A stretch of 22,644 nt of DNA. It comes from a virus. The position numbers and the translations under genes were made by a program. The notes beneath the pieces were generated by a model. The model did not search any database, was not told the origin of the DNA, and saw nothing but the letters and a program-made list of their open reading frames with translations. The DNA lies in IMG/VR virus record IMGVR_UViG_3300047560_000036, positions 1 to 22,644 of that record. The stretch is one strand, 5' to 3'. Below, in pieces: positions 22,163-22,644 of the stretch (its first letter is position 1; each line of letters starts with the position of its first letter).

Positions 22163-22644
22163 ATTGACCCCATCTCTGCAATGCTCATGCTGTCAAGCGC
22201 ACTCAAGGGCATACGCTCTTGCTGTGAGATGCTGTCAGAGGGCAAAGCAGAGATTCAAAGGATAAAGAAGGGCGTAGAAGATGCCAAGGCTATCGTCAAG
22301 GATGTTTCTGGATTCTTTGGTTGGTTAAAAGGGTTGTTTAGTGGAGCGCAAAACACAGATAAGGCTCCACAAGAAACTTTGAGGAGTCCACAGACTCCAC
22401 AAAAGAAAGATGAGTATGTTGATTACATCCCTGATGAAGATGCTGTAATTGACCAATTCATTCGCCATGTTGGAGACTTCTTTAAAGCGCAAGCCTATTT
22501 GGTGGCCTATAAAGAGGATTTAGAAAGAAAGGTCTTTAGTTCGTCACATGGAGACAATAACATTGGCGCATTGGAACTTATCTCGATTGAGACAAAGTTG
22601 GTCAAGTGTGGTGCGGAACTGAGGGAGTTGATGAACGAGGCTCC
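22163..22644 (+). CDS. Partial gene, hypothetical phage protein with probable AUU start
   Basis: An open frame runs from just after the 22157-22159 stop to the window end (about 160 residues) and is in the same frame as the ejection protein. It reads IDPISAMLMLSSALKGIR, then CCEMLSEGKAEIQRIKKGVED and SGFFGWLKGLFSG, and later has acidic and charged helices. Phage proteins of this sort begin M(I)DP(I/V)(S/T)A, and a GGAG SD (22153-22156) stands six bases before ATT 22163, so AUU initiation is likely; the first ATG (22181) has no SD. The amphipathic FGWLKGLF segment might touch membranes. The 3' end is cut off, so function is unassigned. Confidence 0.6.
   Translation, partial: MDPISAMLMLSSALKGIRSCCEMLSEGKAEIQRIKKGVEDAKAIVKDVSGFFGWLKGLFSGAQNTDKAPQETLRSPQTPQKKDEYVDYIPDEDAVIDQFIRHVGDFFKAQAYLVAYKEDLERKVFSSSHGDNNIGALELISIETKLVKCGAELRELMNEA

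Overview
This window reads as the packaging, head and tail half of the genome of a short-tailed (podovirus-type) tailed bacteriophage. Almost everything is on the + strand in a tightly packed late operon with TAATG/ATGA stop-start overlaps. The gene order is the podovirus one: small and large terminase, portal, fibre module, scaffold, major capsid protein, decoration protein, connector, tail-tube/nozzle protein, and three long internal virion (ejection) proteins. No tape-measure, sheath or long-tail genes are present, and no integrase, repressor, replication or RNA polymerase gene lies in the window. Base composition is moderate and Shine-Dalgarno sequences are Gram-negative-like. The protein types fit a phage of an aquatic proteobacterium, but the host is an inference.

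Layout. Positions 1-439 are a gene-free, hairpin-rich leader. Positions 440-794 are the only convincing leftward unit: a promoter with nested dyads, a strongly structured ~92-nt RNA (756-665, minus strand) and a 74-aa basic ORF (664-440). The rightward operon starts near 800-1000. Terminase and portal fill 998-4687. A fibre module follows: a collagen-like fibre, then a fibre with an S74 self-cleaving chaperone tail, interrupted downstream by an HNH homing endonuclease. Small conserved phage genes occupy 8192-9086. Scaffold and capsid occupy 9143-10904, followed by a strong intrinsic terminator. A cassette of small genes (10966-13395) includes a capsid-decoration candidate, a one-helix membrane protein, a cysteine-rich HiPIP-like protein and three consecutive basic micro-proteins. 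Connector, nozzle and a small fibre protein occupy 13392-15880, and the ejection proteins 15892-22159. The last gene (22163 to the end) is cut by the window edge and seems to begin with AUU.

How it works together. Terminase pumps DNA through the portal into a scaffolded procapsid. The connector and nozzle proteins build the stubby tail. The fibres bind the host. The internal virion proteins are presumably ejected to carry DNA across the envelope. The most novel signal is the minus-strand RNA. It has an extended -10 promoter, a 6-bp hairpin whose loop is perfectly complementary to an internal bulge of a second, 27-bp hairpin, and a U6 tail. Both non-Watson-Crick pairs are G-U on this strand and would be A-C mismatches on the other strand. 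Its promoter faces a candidate rightward late promoter across a shared perfect dyad.
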